This document shows positions 30,860 to 43,337 of a stretch of DNA of 64,000 nucleotides, piece after piece. This DNA comes from Agrypnia vestita (lineage: Eukaryota > Arthropoda > Insecta > Trichoptera > Phryganeidae). How positions within the stretch are numbered: the first letter of the stretch is position 1; every line of letters begins with the position of its first letter. The stretch is from the NCBI GenBank assembly GCA_016648135.1, contig JADDOH010005140.1, forward strand, positions 36,643 to 100,642. Direction: 5' to 3'. The notes beneath the pieces are model-generated. The model searched no databases, had not been told where the DNA came from, and saw only the letters and a list, made by a program, of their open reading frames with translations. The translations under genes were made by a program, and so were the position numbers.

Positions 30860-33098
30860 AATATTTTTTCGTGGATTTGATTTTTTCGGATGTCTTTCTA
30901 ATAGACTAATTAATTTGGTTTTTAGAAAAAGATTCCTCACAAGCACTAATGTAAAGGACATAATAATTTTCCGTAATTTAAAGAAGATGTATATTTAAGT
31001 TCTTAAGTGAAATTCACATAAACCTAAATCCAAACTTTAAATCTTCTATATGAACTTTTATCTGATTCTGTCAATTTTCGTTGTACATTGGGCCAAGTTT
31101 TCTAGAAGAATATCTGTCATTTGAATTTCACAGTAGGTACATCCTGTCAAAATAGTGTTACGAATTTCGTGACAATAATGATCATAGGGCGACCAAGCTT
31201 TGGAGGGTCTCCATACCCATATCGGGGATTCAAGTTAACTAACGTGGAAAAAGGGTCTATATTCATCTGGTAATAACAAATATGACAGATTCTGACAGTT
31301 CAATGATGTCACTTGGATTGCTTTACAACAGGAATAAACAAATAAAACGTAAAATTTATGACCATAATTGGCAAATACATATTAGAAAAAAAAAATCTGG
31401 TTATTTATTTCAAAAATGCTTTTGTCTCTCCTGTAAATTGTTTTATTAGCATACAGACCCCATTTATAGGGACGCCTCCAAATATTAAGTTTTTTTTGAA
31501 AAAAAATTATTCTACCCTTTTGTATATCAGAACTCGCTAGAATGTTCGCGCCCAAACACTCATTAATAAATCAACCCGTATTATCTCGCTCGCTGATCGC
31601 AGTTTTAACTTGGATTTTCCTGGCGCGCGTGGGCGCGTTATACATAGCTACTCGTTCCACGGCTCGCCCACTAGTACACAGAAACTTCGGGTCACTGTCA
31701 CACTTTTCTAGATAGTGCGAGTGCGCTCAATAATTTTCCGGAAGCCCTTGGATGCTTCCTTTCCTTTCGTTATCATTTTTTTCTAGTGCTTGTCCACTCA
31801 AAGAACGTAAGCGATGTTCTTTGTAATATTTAATATACAGCAACTCAAAATAGTTGTAACAAGGACTTTTTGAATATCTTATCCTTATCTTCTATAGCCT
31901 CTTCTGCTATTCAGAAAAAAATTATTTTATCTCATGATATGGCCAAAATAATGTAATTTCTTTTTTTTGCCAATAAGACTTCTATAAACAAAAAAGAAAA
32001 ATGCACACTGCGGTTACAATAATACAATGTAAGAAATTCAAACGAAATACAAATTCCAAAAAAAAATACACAAAACTGTTTTTGTCACAAAAAACTTATA
32101 TAATTATAACTATAAACTTAACTTAAAAATTATATAATTATCTCTTATACAAAGAGGCAAACAATGTTCTCGTAATATTTCAAAATTGTTCACAATATAT
32201 TTTTATTTTTAACTCAATCTACAAAGATGCTCAACCAATTGAAAAATAGTCCACAATACTTTACTTTACAATTCCTGTCTTTATTATGAGTCGAAAATGT
32301 TCTTATATCAGTGTCATAATATCACCGATGGACATAAGCAACCTCAATATTAATAATTCATTTGCAATAAATCCAAGTTAAAGAAAAAGAGAAGATTCCT
32401 TTAATTACCGTTGCTTTAATGACGGTCTTTCATTAGATTGGCTGCATCCCTTTTCCCGGATGATCTCAGACTAACTTCAATGGCGCCCGTTAATTCTTCT
32501 TGAGTTTGAGAAACCACCCATCATGTTCAGCCAAAAATTTCAAAATTTTAAAGCTTTTCTCCAACTTCGCATCTATTTTTGCGCTAAGACTGCTAACGCA
32601 AATTTTTAGTTCTCAAGGCGTGCTTTTCGAATCAACCTGGTTGTGTTTTGTATCATAAAAATGTAAATGCACCTATTTTGATCCTTTTTTTGCCACTTAA
32701 AAGCCATACTTAAAATATTTATCTTTTCATTATTGTCGGTACTCCTAAAGAAAATTAAAAATTATTGCATGAGTGTCGAAAACACGTGCCGCCAAATTTA
32801 ATGAAATCTGACAGAATATGAACCAAACCAGTAAATAAAATTATTTTCTAGTTGGGTACCCATGGATATTTTTTAAAAATCAAAGCTAAGTCACACTTCT
32901 TCAAAAATATTACAATTTCGACATGTACAAGTAAATGGCTTTGTATCTGGCAATAAAGTATATATATTGTAATACAGTTTACTTTGTAAAGTAGCCATAG
33001 ACGTGAAGATAAAAAAATATGTGTATTAGTAACTGTACTTTGAAATAAATTGACTTTTTTTCTTGATCACAATGACTCAAATTAACGAACAAAGTTGC
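30860..33098. other. Unit-specific region without recognisable genes (U5-U6)
   Basis: Mostly unique within the window. 31540-31840 is GC-richer (GGCGCGCGTGGGCGCG) with no ORF. 32215-32430 is a piece of normal unit sequence (AATCTACAAAGATGCTCAACC...TTTAATGACGG). After it, 32431-33098 is unrelated sequence that starts with an abrupt junction. I see no gene. Confidence 0.45.
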
Positions 33099-33154
33099 CA
33101 GGCCAATATTTATTAAAAATCAAAAGAAATTAAAAAGGGAAGTTTTATATAAGA

Positions 33155-33695
33155 CTAGCTGTTCATACCCGGCGTTGCACGGGTTAAGGATTAAGTTTAA
33201 AATAAATTTGTGAAGGTAAACAAATTTAGATTCGAACGGTTTAGATTTGCATCGAAAATATATCAGTGGGAGGGGATAGGGTAAAATAATAGGGGGAATT
33301 GTCGTATATGCTACCCGCCGAGTCCTTAAGAGTAAGATTCCGAATTTAGAGTCCGATCGGTGAAACGGTACAGATTTGCATCGAAAATATGTCAGGGAGG
33401 GGGAGAAGGGGTATAATAATAGGGGGGAAATGTTGCCTATGTTACCCGCCGGGTTCTAAAGAATATGTTTCGAAATATTGAGTCCGATCGGTCAAACGGT
33501 ACAGATTTGCATCGAAAATATGTCAGGGAGGGGGAGAAGGGGTATGATAATAGGGGGGAAATGTTGCCTATGTTACCCGCCAGGTTCTAAAGCATAAGTA
33601 TGCAAAATTTGAATCGAATCGGACAAACGGTGTGGATTTGTATAGAGAACAGACAGACAGACATTGAGTTTTATAGCTATTGATAAGAAATAGGT
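33155..33695 (+). repeat. CCCGGCGTTGCA repeat, longest copy
   Basis: Preceded by a SINE tail fragment (CCAGGCCAATATTTATT, 33099-33115). Holds one more about 105-bp module than the copy at 40688. Confidence 0.75.
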
Positions 33696-34839
33696 TCAAA
33701 GTCTTGCAAAAGTAAGATCGAAGAAAGAATTAAAAGTTTAAAAAAACATACATTCAGTTCTTTATACCTACCTACGCCAATTCAATCAATGCATATAAAA
33801 TTGGATATATTTCTTCTTTATACCCTTCCTAATGCCCTTTTTTAAAGTATGTAAATAATCTATTTATAAATGAAATATGTATATGACTGAGAATATGATA
33901 ATTATAATATTTTTAACAGTATTATCTTCCCCTTTACTTATTGGACCATTTATTAATATTATTTTATACCAGGAAGTAGGTATCATCAGGTGTGTTCTTC
34001 GAAAAGTCCACAAATTCGTAAATGGTCGAAAAATCCCCACAGTCGGCGACCACTGCCTATAAGCTTATACTAATGATAATTTAATCACCAAAATCTACAA
34101 CTTTCACTAAGGAAATATAAAATATCAATATAGTACAAAATTTCCAACAACCCTTCTAATGATAATAAATACACATATAAATATTACGACCAGGAGTTTT
34201 ATGTAAAGTTATATAAAAATAAAGCAAATTCAAGAACTAGAAACTACCGGATAGTTAATAAGATTATTAAAAATTGGAATTTTAGCAATTGGCGTATATG
34301 GCAAAAATTGATAAACTTTGATTAATTATTTTTTCTATCATACTTGACTTGACGAGAAACGTCAATATGCGAAGGAAATTTTTTTTTGTATTTTATTTCT
34401 TTGTTTTTTCAGTATAGAAAATAATACAATTAATTACATCTGACCAATTCATTCACTAATTAAAATGTTTTTCAGTTTACTATCGGATGATTTTTTATGT
34501 AATCGTTCGATATTGTTTTAAAATAAAATACTTGTAATGATTTTTAAATAAAATCTAATTTACCTTTAACAATTCATAATTAGGTCATATATATGGATGC
34601 AAAAAATAAGATAGTGGAATTCGGTTAATATTAATACTACCAATGAAATATTATTTTGAATGAAATGAATAGTATGAAATGCATGAATAATCAAAGTGTG
34701 TAATAATCAAAATATAAAAAAAAATCAATTATAAGTATGTGTAATATTATAAAGCTAAAATGTATTTTTCTCTGTAGTCATGCATACGTAAAAAAAAGAA
34801 TTTTATTGTTATATTATTCTAAACTAATTTGCTTATCTA
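33696..34839. repeat. Block A and block B (U6)
   Basis: Block A about 33927-34100, block B about 34245-34450; 7403 bp from the nearly identical copy in U7. A 61-codon ORF over block A (33877-34062) is also open at 41280 but not in other units, so I do not call it. Confidence 0.55.
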
Positions 34840-35105
34840 CATACCGTCTCCCCACGAGGGTTGAGAGGATAGAGCGCCGTTCTCTTCTGTCCTGACACTC
34901 AAATCTCGATTCATCCATCGTCGCATACATTCTCGTTAATTGTTGAGGCTCCCCACAGGACCATCTTTCAGTATCTGGCTAACCTGATCATGCCAAGTCT
35001 TCTGCGACTGCCCTCTATTTCTGGCGCCGTCACCACTTGCGTCATAAACCTTTCGTTCTTCATTACCATTCTCCACTCTTTCATTTGCTGGACACGACCA
35101 AACCA
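34840..35105 (-). mobile_element. RTE-like LINE 3' fragment, antisense (U6)
   Basis: Well-preserved fragment: minus strand gives Asn-Arg-Gly-Gln-Ser-Gln-Lys-Thr-Trp-His-Asp-Gln and, after a frame change, the Cys-Gln-Asp-Arg-Arg segment. Confidence 0.75.
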
Positions 35106-35802
35106 CCAAGGCTGCTTTTTTAATTCTATAAACTATTCTAAGATCAGCTTTGCGTCATTGTTCTGTGTACGAGTATATTATATTAGAATGAGAAAGTTTA
35201 TTATCAAGATGAGGTTTCTCATTTTGTTTTATCTTTTATATTTTATACGTAGTGTAACAGAGGTAGTCCACAATAAAAAAAAATGGATTTATTATTTGAT
35301 TGTATCTACTTATATTTATTAATTTCTTTCCATCTTGAGGGTGTTTTACGATGGAAAGGTTTTCCGAAATATTAAGATGTAATTAATTAATATATAAGTA
35401 GATACAAACAAATAATAAATTATTTTTTTTAATGTCCATCTACAAAGGAGCTCAAATCATTGAAAAAATAGTCAACAATACTTAACTTTACAATTCCTGT
35501 GCTAAATTATGAGTCGAAAATGTTCTAACATCAGTGTCATAGCAACCTTAAAGTTTATTATATTAATAATTCATTCGCAATAAATCAAAGTCAAATAAAA
35601 GGAACAAAAATCCTTTAATTACCGTTGCTTTAATGACGGTCCAAGGTTTTACAATAAAATAAGTTAAAAATATTGAAAAAAATGCGATTGCTGCTAGAAT
35701 ATTCTCGACTCGTAGTTTATGTAGGAATGTATGTATGTGTAAGTGAAGATGTGTGTATATATGTGTAAGTGAATAAAAACATGTTTACTTTTAAATAATT
35801 CA
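35106..35802. repeat. Unit sequence upstream of the U6 poly(A) site
   Basis: Degraded form of the GAGAAAG/CTTTCTC hairpin near 35190, the TTTTACGATGGAAAGG stretch and the intron-3-related repeat. Confidence 0.5.
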
Positions 35803-35808
35803 TTTATT
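35803..35808 (-). terminator. AATAAA poly(A) signal of U6
   Basis: Minus-strand AATAAA about 165 bp past the U6 stop. Confidence 0.6.
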
Positions 35809-35972
35809 GGACTCAAATATACAAAACTACATACAGAAATTAAAATAACTTAAATGATTTGTACAGAAAGTAAGAAACGTACACATATTGATAACAGTAT
35901 ATTACACGACATTATATAATAACAAATATTAAAACTATATTAAACAACTCCCGACGCAGGATTACGCGGACT

Positions 35973-37628
35973 CTATCTGTCGATGAATTCTTCTTCTTCG
36001 GACTCTTCCGTTACATGGCTTGGTTGCTGGGAGGCTGCGGCCGCTCGGACCAGGAGCTCCCACTGCTGTCTCGCCCAGTAATCCGTGCCATCCTGGGAAC
36101 AAGCGAGAACTGTAATTAGTAATTAAACTCTAAGTAAAACAAAAAAATTGCAGCATGCATTTCGACAGGAATATTGTAGTGTGTCAGTTCTTTGAATATA
36201 TTTTATTACTGAAAATAAATTATTGAAAAATATGCCGGATAAAATAATTTATAAACGGTTATTAGGAAAACAGAAATCACCTCGCAGGACCATATTCCCG
36301 CCTTGATGTCGAAATGTTCAAGCAACCATTACCTAACATACCTAACTTGTATTGAATGTGAAAAATTCATTTCCTTTAATACAAGTGAAGTAAAATAAAA
36401 AAAACTTCCAATTCCAATTGGAATTTCTGCAGGGTTTTAATCATTTTATTTAACTTGTTTTGAAATAAATGAATTTATCGTAATCGATATAAGTTACAGT
36501 AATGATAGTTTAACGTTGTGTAAAAAAAGTCAAACATATTTAAAAGAAAAATGCAAACTTGCTCACGGTTGCTTGAACATTCTTGTCTCATAATCAGTAG
36601 TCCTGCGAGATTATTAATGTTTTCCGAAAAACCCTGTATAGCGTGTCTTGTCGCTAGTAGCTAAAACTTTGGGGGACTTTCTTCATTAAATTATTATTTA
36701 CACATGAAATGAGTGAAATGTCGACAGTTGCGGAGATAAGCCAAATGCCCACTAAAATGTGCATTTTTAAAAAATATTCCTGCCTTATTTGCTGTTAAAC
36801 ATTGGAACATCACTACACTATCAATTCGCTTCGATACAAGTCAAATAAAATAATTAAAACCTTGCAGAAATTTATAAAAATATTAAGGGATTTAATCATA
36901 TTGTTTGACTTGTATTAAAATAAACGAACTTTAAATATTACAAATAAATTAGTGAAATTCCAATATTCTACAGAAAATAAGTCAATATTATTGAAAAAAA
37001 CTTGTCTCTTATCTGTAAGAGACGCCCTGTACAAAAGAATTTTGTCACCAGTAAAGAGACAAGTAAACTCGTTAAATAGTTGAACTGACCTGATACTGGG
37101 GATACTCGTCTCCTTCGTCAGCATTTTCATCGGACGCATCACTCAGTGAGCTGAGACTGCAGTCTGAAACAATTGGAAAATATATATTAATTTAGTACAA
37201 CATTATTTTCGTCACACGCGTTTGCATCTACTAAGAATCACTTGAGAGCGGCACAAACAAGTTTCGGGAGAAAATCACAAATGAATGAGCTTAGATAAAA
37301 TGAATATCACAAAAGATCCTCACCCAAGTCACTAGTCGCGGCACTCTCGGTAGCCTCAGAATGTGAGCAGAGAGGCTCCTCCGCGAGCCCCGGAAGAGCT
37401 GCTGGGGGGCTGGTCCTCCTGGCGGGGGAGTCGTCCTCCTGGAGCATGATCCTCGCCAAACTGCCCGCGTACAGCATCGCTGCTCCGCTCCCAATTATAT
37501 TTTCTTGGTTTGGCTGGAAAAATAAATAAAAAATGTTCTAGAAATTACGTTTACACAAGAATTCAACACACAGGAAATTAAAAACAGAGAATCACGATAT
37601 TAACACAAAGAACACTCACAATGCTCAT
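35973..37628 (-). CDS. Array gene copy U6: predicted 130-aa acidic protein, four exons
   Basis: Join: exon 1 37628-37620, exon 2 37513-37324, exon 3 37163-37090, exon 4 36092-35973; introns 106, 160 and 997 bp. The N-terminal part of exon 2 is the second allelic type (Thr5Asn, Thr8Asn, Val9Ile, Thr10Ile), shared with U7 and U9. Other changes are Leu26Met, Ser80Asn and Gly120Glu; the last extends the acidic tail. His54 is retained, as in U3 and U8. Shortest intron 3 of the complete copies. Confidence 0.72.
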
Positions 37629-37712
37629 TCTGATAAATGCACGGTTAACGTATCGGAGATCTTTACACAGTGATATATCAATACCAATTGATTTTAATTT
37701 ACTAACATCAGG

Positions 37713-37721
37713 CTATTTATA
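37713..37721 (-). promoter_or_regulatory. TATA box of U6 (TATAAATAG)
   Basis: Predicted +1 near 37689. Upstream TAATTA element at 37775-37805. Confidence 0.7.
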
Positions 37722-37809
37722 CGATTTTCAAGAGCATAATACACCTCTTTCATGTAATGACTTTGGAGAAATATCAACCCTTGTTGTTAATTACGGGTTT
37801 TCCTAATGA

Positions 37810-39524
37810 CATATTTCGTATTTCTAAGAAATTTCCTCCGCGTTTACGAGACACCTGCATAAAAATGAAAGAATTAGGTTCCATATTGATGAATAGTGTG
37901 TCTTGTAAATAAGTAATACTTTATAAATACGTTTTAATGTTTTTTAAGCAATATTTTTTTTTTATTAAAATGTTATTCATAATATATGGGTGGATAGTAT
38001 TTGGTAAATTCATCTTTAAAACTATAAAACAAGAATTTTGCTCTCCTATAGTATTCCGTGCTAAAGTTTTCTTCCATATTATTTTATTGAGTTCAGAATT
38101 TTTTTAAATATACAGTTTTGGGTGTTGAATGCAATTTTTCAGAAACGTGTGAGGATTTTGTTGAATTTCCTTTTACCTACGGGTGTCTCTAATGAAATTC
38201 TTATTTCAAACGAATCTCGTCTGTATTTTTACTCCCTTTATATTAACTCGTGGCGTCTGCTTGCTTGCCGTCAGCAAAAACTTTGGATCAATTTTTGACC
38301 CTTTTCCCGTGACCCAATCGAGCTGAAACTTGGCAAGTACACTCGTGCGACGATCAAGAAGATCTATAAAATTTTCGTTAAAAAAATAATAATTATAATA
38401 TAATTTCGGATTTTTAGATAGTTTATTGGTTTTTTCAAATTGGAATCATTTGAAAAGTTTGATTACAACAACGGCGGCCTGATAACGTCGCGGAATATTT
38501 TCTAAATTTCAATTACTCCGTCGGTATAATAAGTACATCACTACGAATTTCGAAAATTTACAAAACAATTGGTTCACAGATGACAGCAAAATTGGGTTTT
38601 TTGGGAAAAAATCAAATAATTATTTATTTCTTTTAGATTTGTGCTTAGTTTTGAAGATTTCTACATTACTCAAATCTGATTCTGACTAAATCAATTACAC
38701 TGGAAATTCATAAGGTACGATATTAATGATAATTGAATCTATCAAAATTTTGACATCTCAAAACATCTGACATTTTAGAAATATATTAAATTTCTGTAAG
38801 TTTAGTGTTATGTAATATGTTTTAATTCATCTTTAATTATTTTTATATTTTACAAAGAAAGGGAGTTTAGTAAAAACTTGGTTTTTATGGGTTACTTTTT
38901 TACTTCCTTTCATTTAACTCGTGGCGTCTGCTTGCTTGCCGGCTTGCCGTCGAAAAAACTTTGGATCGATGTTTAACCCTTTTCCCGTGATCCAATCGAG
39001 CTGAAACTTGGCACGTAGACTCGTGGCGACGATCAAGAAGATCTATCAAATTTTCGTTAAAAAAATTAATAATTATAATATCATTTCGGATTTTTAGAAA
39101 TTTTATTGGTTTTTTCAAATTGGTACCATTATAAAAGTTTGATTATTAGCAACGACGGCCCGATAACGTCGCGAAATATTTTTTAAATTTGAATTACTCC
39201 GTCGGTATACATAAAAGGTAGATACTTATCTACAAACTTCGAAAATCTAAATTGACTGACAAATGTTTTTAGAATTTAATCTTCAAAGCATGAAGTGTCT
39301 TATCAAAGCTCAAAACATCTGACATTTTAGAAATATATTAAATTACTGTAAGTTTAGTGTTATGTTATATGTTTTAATTCGTCTTTAATTGTTGTTATAT
39401 TTTACAAAGAAAGGGAGTATATTAAAAACTTGGTTTTTATGGGTTACTTTTTTAGAATTGAGAATTGAAACGAAAAGCGTTTAGAATTTATATCGATGAA
39501 AAAAAATATGATTCATACCAATGC
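37810..39524. repeat. Block G with tandemly doubled module (U6)
   Basis: The GGCGTCTGCTTGC...ATCAAGAAGATCTAT module occurs at about 38248-38540 and again at about 38917-39190, with intervening sequence partly repeated. U2 has one module. On the minus strand a fragment reading Leu-Leu-Asp-Arg-Arg-His-Glu-Ser-Thr is open in several copies; it may be remnant transposon coding sequence. Confidence 0.55.
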
Positions 39525-40519
39525 AAAAATAATAGAGATTCATACGCAGAAATGTGTCACATCAATATTATTACTTTTTTCTAACTAAGCTAAATGCCTG
39601 TGTTACAAATATTGATGGTTTGAAATATAACTTGATGGTTTGAATTGATGCTAAAACCCTTAGCTGTAACCCGTAAACAATAATGGAACATTGGTTTGCG
39701 TCCTTGCTACGTCCCAGTTTATATTTACAATATCTTATTGGCGTTCCACGAAGAGGCGGTCGAAGAAACACACGTAGAGCGGCCGGTTCGGGTTTGCTGG
39801 CTCGGGATTCAAGCCCTATCTAGAGCCTTTTAATTTGTTTTTTTTTACGTGAATTTGAACGAAATTACGGAAGTAAAGTTAAAGTTGCGGGGACAGACAG
39901 ACAAGCGGGCAGACGGACGGACGGATAGACGGACAGACAACGAAATTATTATGTTTGATAATGATTATTCATTAACATCAAGGTACAAACCTTCTCTGGG
40001 TGATAACATAATATAAATTATATTTATTTTTAAATTTTAAAGTGTTCGCATCTCTATTAAAAAAAATATTGAAAATTCATTCGCTGTGACACATGTCAAA
40101 TTTCTATTCAAAATTGTATAAAGACGATTTCACCGAAGTTTCTGCTACTATCCACGAGAAGTGTGTTACAGAAAAACATGTTTTTCCCAAAAAAAAAAAA
40201 ATTATTGGTCATTTCAAGTTTAAAACTACAAAGTACAAATTTTACTATTTTTTTCTTAGTCTTTCCCGATTGAAGAAATTATAAAATTATAACCGTAAGA
40301 ACAAATACCAGATCGATTCATTCTCTAAATAATTACAACAATTGAGTCTGCTTTTAAATAAGTCCAAGTGTAATTCTAATTACTGATATCAAGAAAAATC
40401 TTCTCGTCAATGCAATATTTCAAAATAGTCCACAATACATTTTATTTTATTTATAATGCTTTAATAGGCCGTGAAGTCTAGTTACTATAGCGAATACTAA
40501 CCCACCAATACCAACCCAT
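39525..40519. repeat. Decayed SINE, GACA/GACG tract and Penelope-like fragments (U6)
   Basis: SINE body 39525-39660, CGTTCCACGAAGAGGCGGTC motif near 39741, GACAGACAGACAAGCGGGCAG tract near 39893-39945. The GIY-YIG segment is missing: the junction near 40035 goes straight to the 3' part. No gene. Confidence 0.5.
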
Positions 40520-40640
40520 CCCACCCACCCTGACTTGAGAAAATCACACAGATTTGTGATCTCAACAGGAATCGAACCCGGAACCCTCGATATGAGAAGT
40601 CAGCGTCATGCCCACCAGACGAGGAGGTACGCCAGGCCAA
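40520..40640 (-). mobile_element. tRNA-derived SINE, antisense, intact B box
   Basis: Minus strand carries GGGTTCGATTCCTG (B box at 40578-40568) and begins GGCCTGGCGTACC. The Pol III A box is less clear. Confidence 0.7.
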
Positions 40641-40687
40641 TATTTATTGAAAATCAAAAGAAATTAAAAAGGGAAGTTTTATTTAAG

Positions 40688-41085
40688 ACTAGCTGTTCAT
40701 ACCCGGCGTTGCACGGGTTAAGGATTAAGTTTAAAATAAATTTGTGAAGGTAAACAAATTTAGATTCGAACGGTATAGATTTGCATGGAAAATATATCAG
40801 TGGGAGGGGATAGGGTAAAATAATAGGGGGAATTTTCGTATATGCTACCCGCCGAGTCCTTAAGAGTAAGATTCCGAATTTAGAGTCCGATCGGTGAAAC
40901 GGTACAGATTTGCATCGAAAATATGTCAGAGAGGTGGAAAAGGGGTATGATAATAGAGGGGAAATGTTGCCTATGTTACCCGCCGGGTTCTAAAGCATAA
41001 GTATGCAAAATTTGAATCGAATCGGACAAACGGTGTGGATTTGTATAGAGAACAAACAGACAGACATTGAGTTTTATAGCTATTG
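40688..41085 (+). repeat. CCCGGCGTTGCA repeat (U7 side)
   Basis: Same boundaries as 33155-33695 with one module fewer. Confidence 0.7.
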
Positions 41086-42234
41086 ATAAGAAATAGGTTC
41101 AAAGTCTTGCAAAAGTAAGATCGAAGAAAGAATTAAAAGTTTAAAAAAACATACATTCAGTTCTTTATACCTACCTACGCCAATTCAATCAATGCATATA
41201 AAATTGGATATATTTCTTCTTTATTCCCTTCCTGATGCCCTTTTTTAAAGTTTGTAAATAATCTATTTATAAATGAAATATGTATATGACTGAGAATATG
41301 ATAATTCTAATATTTTTAACAGTATTATCTTCCCCTTTACTCATTGGACCATTTATTAATATTATTTTATACCAGGAAGTAGGTATCATCAGGTGTGTTC
41401 TTCGAAAAGTCCACAAATTCGTAAATGGTCGAAAAATCCCCACAGTCGGCGACCACTGCCTATAAGCTTATACTAATGATAATTTAATCACCAAAATCTA
41501 CAACTTTCACTAAGGAAATATAAAATATGAAGTACAAAATTTCCAACAACCCTTCTAATGATAATCAATAAATACACATATAAATATTACGACCAGGAGT
41601 TTTATGTAAAGTTATATAAAAATAAAGCAAATTCAAGAACTAGAAACTACCGGATAGTTAATAAGATTATTAAAAATTGGAATTTTAGCAATTGGCGTAT
41701 ATGGCAAAAATTGATAAACTTTGATTAATTATTTTTTCTATCATACTTGACTTCACGAGAAACGTCAATATGCGAAGGAAACTTTTTTTTGTTTTTTATT
41801 TCTTTGTTTTTTCAGTATAGAAAATAATACAATTAATTACATCTGACCAATTCATTCACTAATTAAAATGTTTTTCAGTTTACTATCGGATGATTTTTTA
41901 TGTAGTCGGTCGATATTGTTTTAAAATAAAATACTTGTAATGATTTTTAAATAAAAACTAATTTACCTTTAACAATTCATAATTAGGTCATATATATGGA
42001 TGCAAAAATTAAGATAGTGGAATTCGGTTAATATTAATACTACCAATGAAATATTATTTTGAATAGTATGAAATACATGAATAATCAAAGTTTGTAATAA
42101 TCAAAATATTTAAAAAAATCAATTATAAGTATGTATAATATTATAAAGTTAAAATGTATTTTTCTCTGTAGTCATAGATACATAAACAAAAGAATTTTAT
42201 TGCTATATTATTCTAAACTAATTTGCTTATCTAC
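41086..42234. repeat. Block A and block B (U7)
   Basis: Almost identical to 33696-34839; small indels only. Confidence 0.55.
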
Positions 42235-42505
42235 ATACCGTCTCCCCACGAGGGTTGAGAGGATAGAGCGCCGTTCTCTTCTGTCCTGACACTCAAATCT
42301 CGATTCATCCATCGTCGCATGCATTCTCGTTAATTGTTGAGGCTCCTCACAGGACCATCTTCCAGTATCTGGCTAACCTGATCATGCCAAGTCTTCTGCG
42401 ACTGCCCTCTATTTCTGGCGCCGTCACCACTTGCGTCATAAACCTTTCGTTCTTCATTACCATTCTCCACTCTTTCATTTGCTGGACACGACCAAACCAT
42501 CAAAG
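42235..42505 (-). mobile_element. RTE-like LINE 3' fragment, antisense (U7)
   Basis: Near-identical to the U6 fragment. Confidence 0.75.
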
Positions 42506-43197
42506 CTACTTTTTTAATTCTATAAACTATTCTAAGATCAGCTTTGCGTCATTATTCTGTGTACGAGTATATTATATTAGAATGAGAAAGTTCATTATCA
42601 AGATGAGCTTTCTCATTTTGTTTTATCTTTTATATTTTATACGTAGTGTAAGAGATGTGACTAGTCCACAATAAAAAAATGGATTTATTATTTGTTTGTA
42701 TCTACGTATATTTATTAATTTCTTTCCATCTTGAGGGTGTTTTACGATGGAAAGGTTATCCGAAATATTAAGATGTAATTAATTAATATATAAGTAGATA
42801 CAAACAAATAATAAATTAATTTTTTTAATTTCCATCTACAAAGGTGCTCAAATCATTGAAAAAATAGTCAACAATACTTAACTTTACAATTCCTGCCTAA
42901 ATTATGAGTCGAAAATGTTCTAACATCAGTGTCATAGCAACCTTAAAGTTTATTATATTAATAATTCATTCGCAATAAATCAAAGTCAAATAAAAGGAAC
43001 AAAAATCCTTTAATTACCGTTGCTTTAATGACGGTCCAAGATTTTACAATAAAATAAGTTAAAAATATTGAAAAAAATGCGATTGCTGCTAGAATATTCT
43101 CGACTCGTAGATTATGTAGGAATGTATGTATGTGTAAGTGAAGATGTGTGTATAAATGTGTAAGTAAATAAAAACATGTTTACTTTTAAATAATTCA
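42506..43197. repeat. Unit sequence upstream of the U7 poly(A) site
   Basis: Contains the GAATGAGAAAG...CTTTCTCATT hairpin near 42583-42617 and the intron-3-related repeat. Nothing coding. Confidence 0.5.
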
Positions 43198-43203
43198 TTT
43201 ATT
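43198..43203 (-). terminator. AATAAA poly(A) signal of U7
   Basis: Minus-strand AATAAA about 135 bp past the U7 stop. Confidence 0.6.
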
Positions 43204-43337
43204 GGACTCAAATGCACAAAACTACATACAGAAATTAAAAAACACACACATAATGATAACAGTATATTACACGACATTATATAATAACAAATATTAAAAC
43301 TATATTAAACAACACACGACGCAGGATTACGCGGACT

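Noticed and set aside
33877..34062. 61-codon ORF over block A, repeated at 41280
   Set aside because: Preserved only between the near-identical U6 and U7; broken in the other block A copies, so conservation is just recency.
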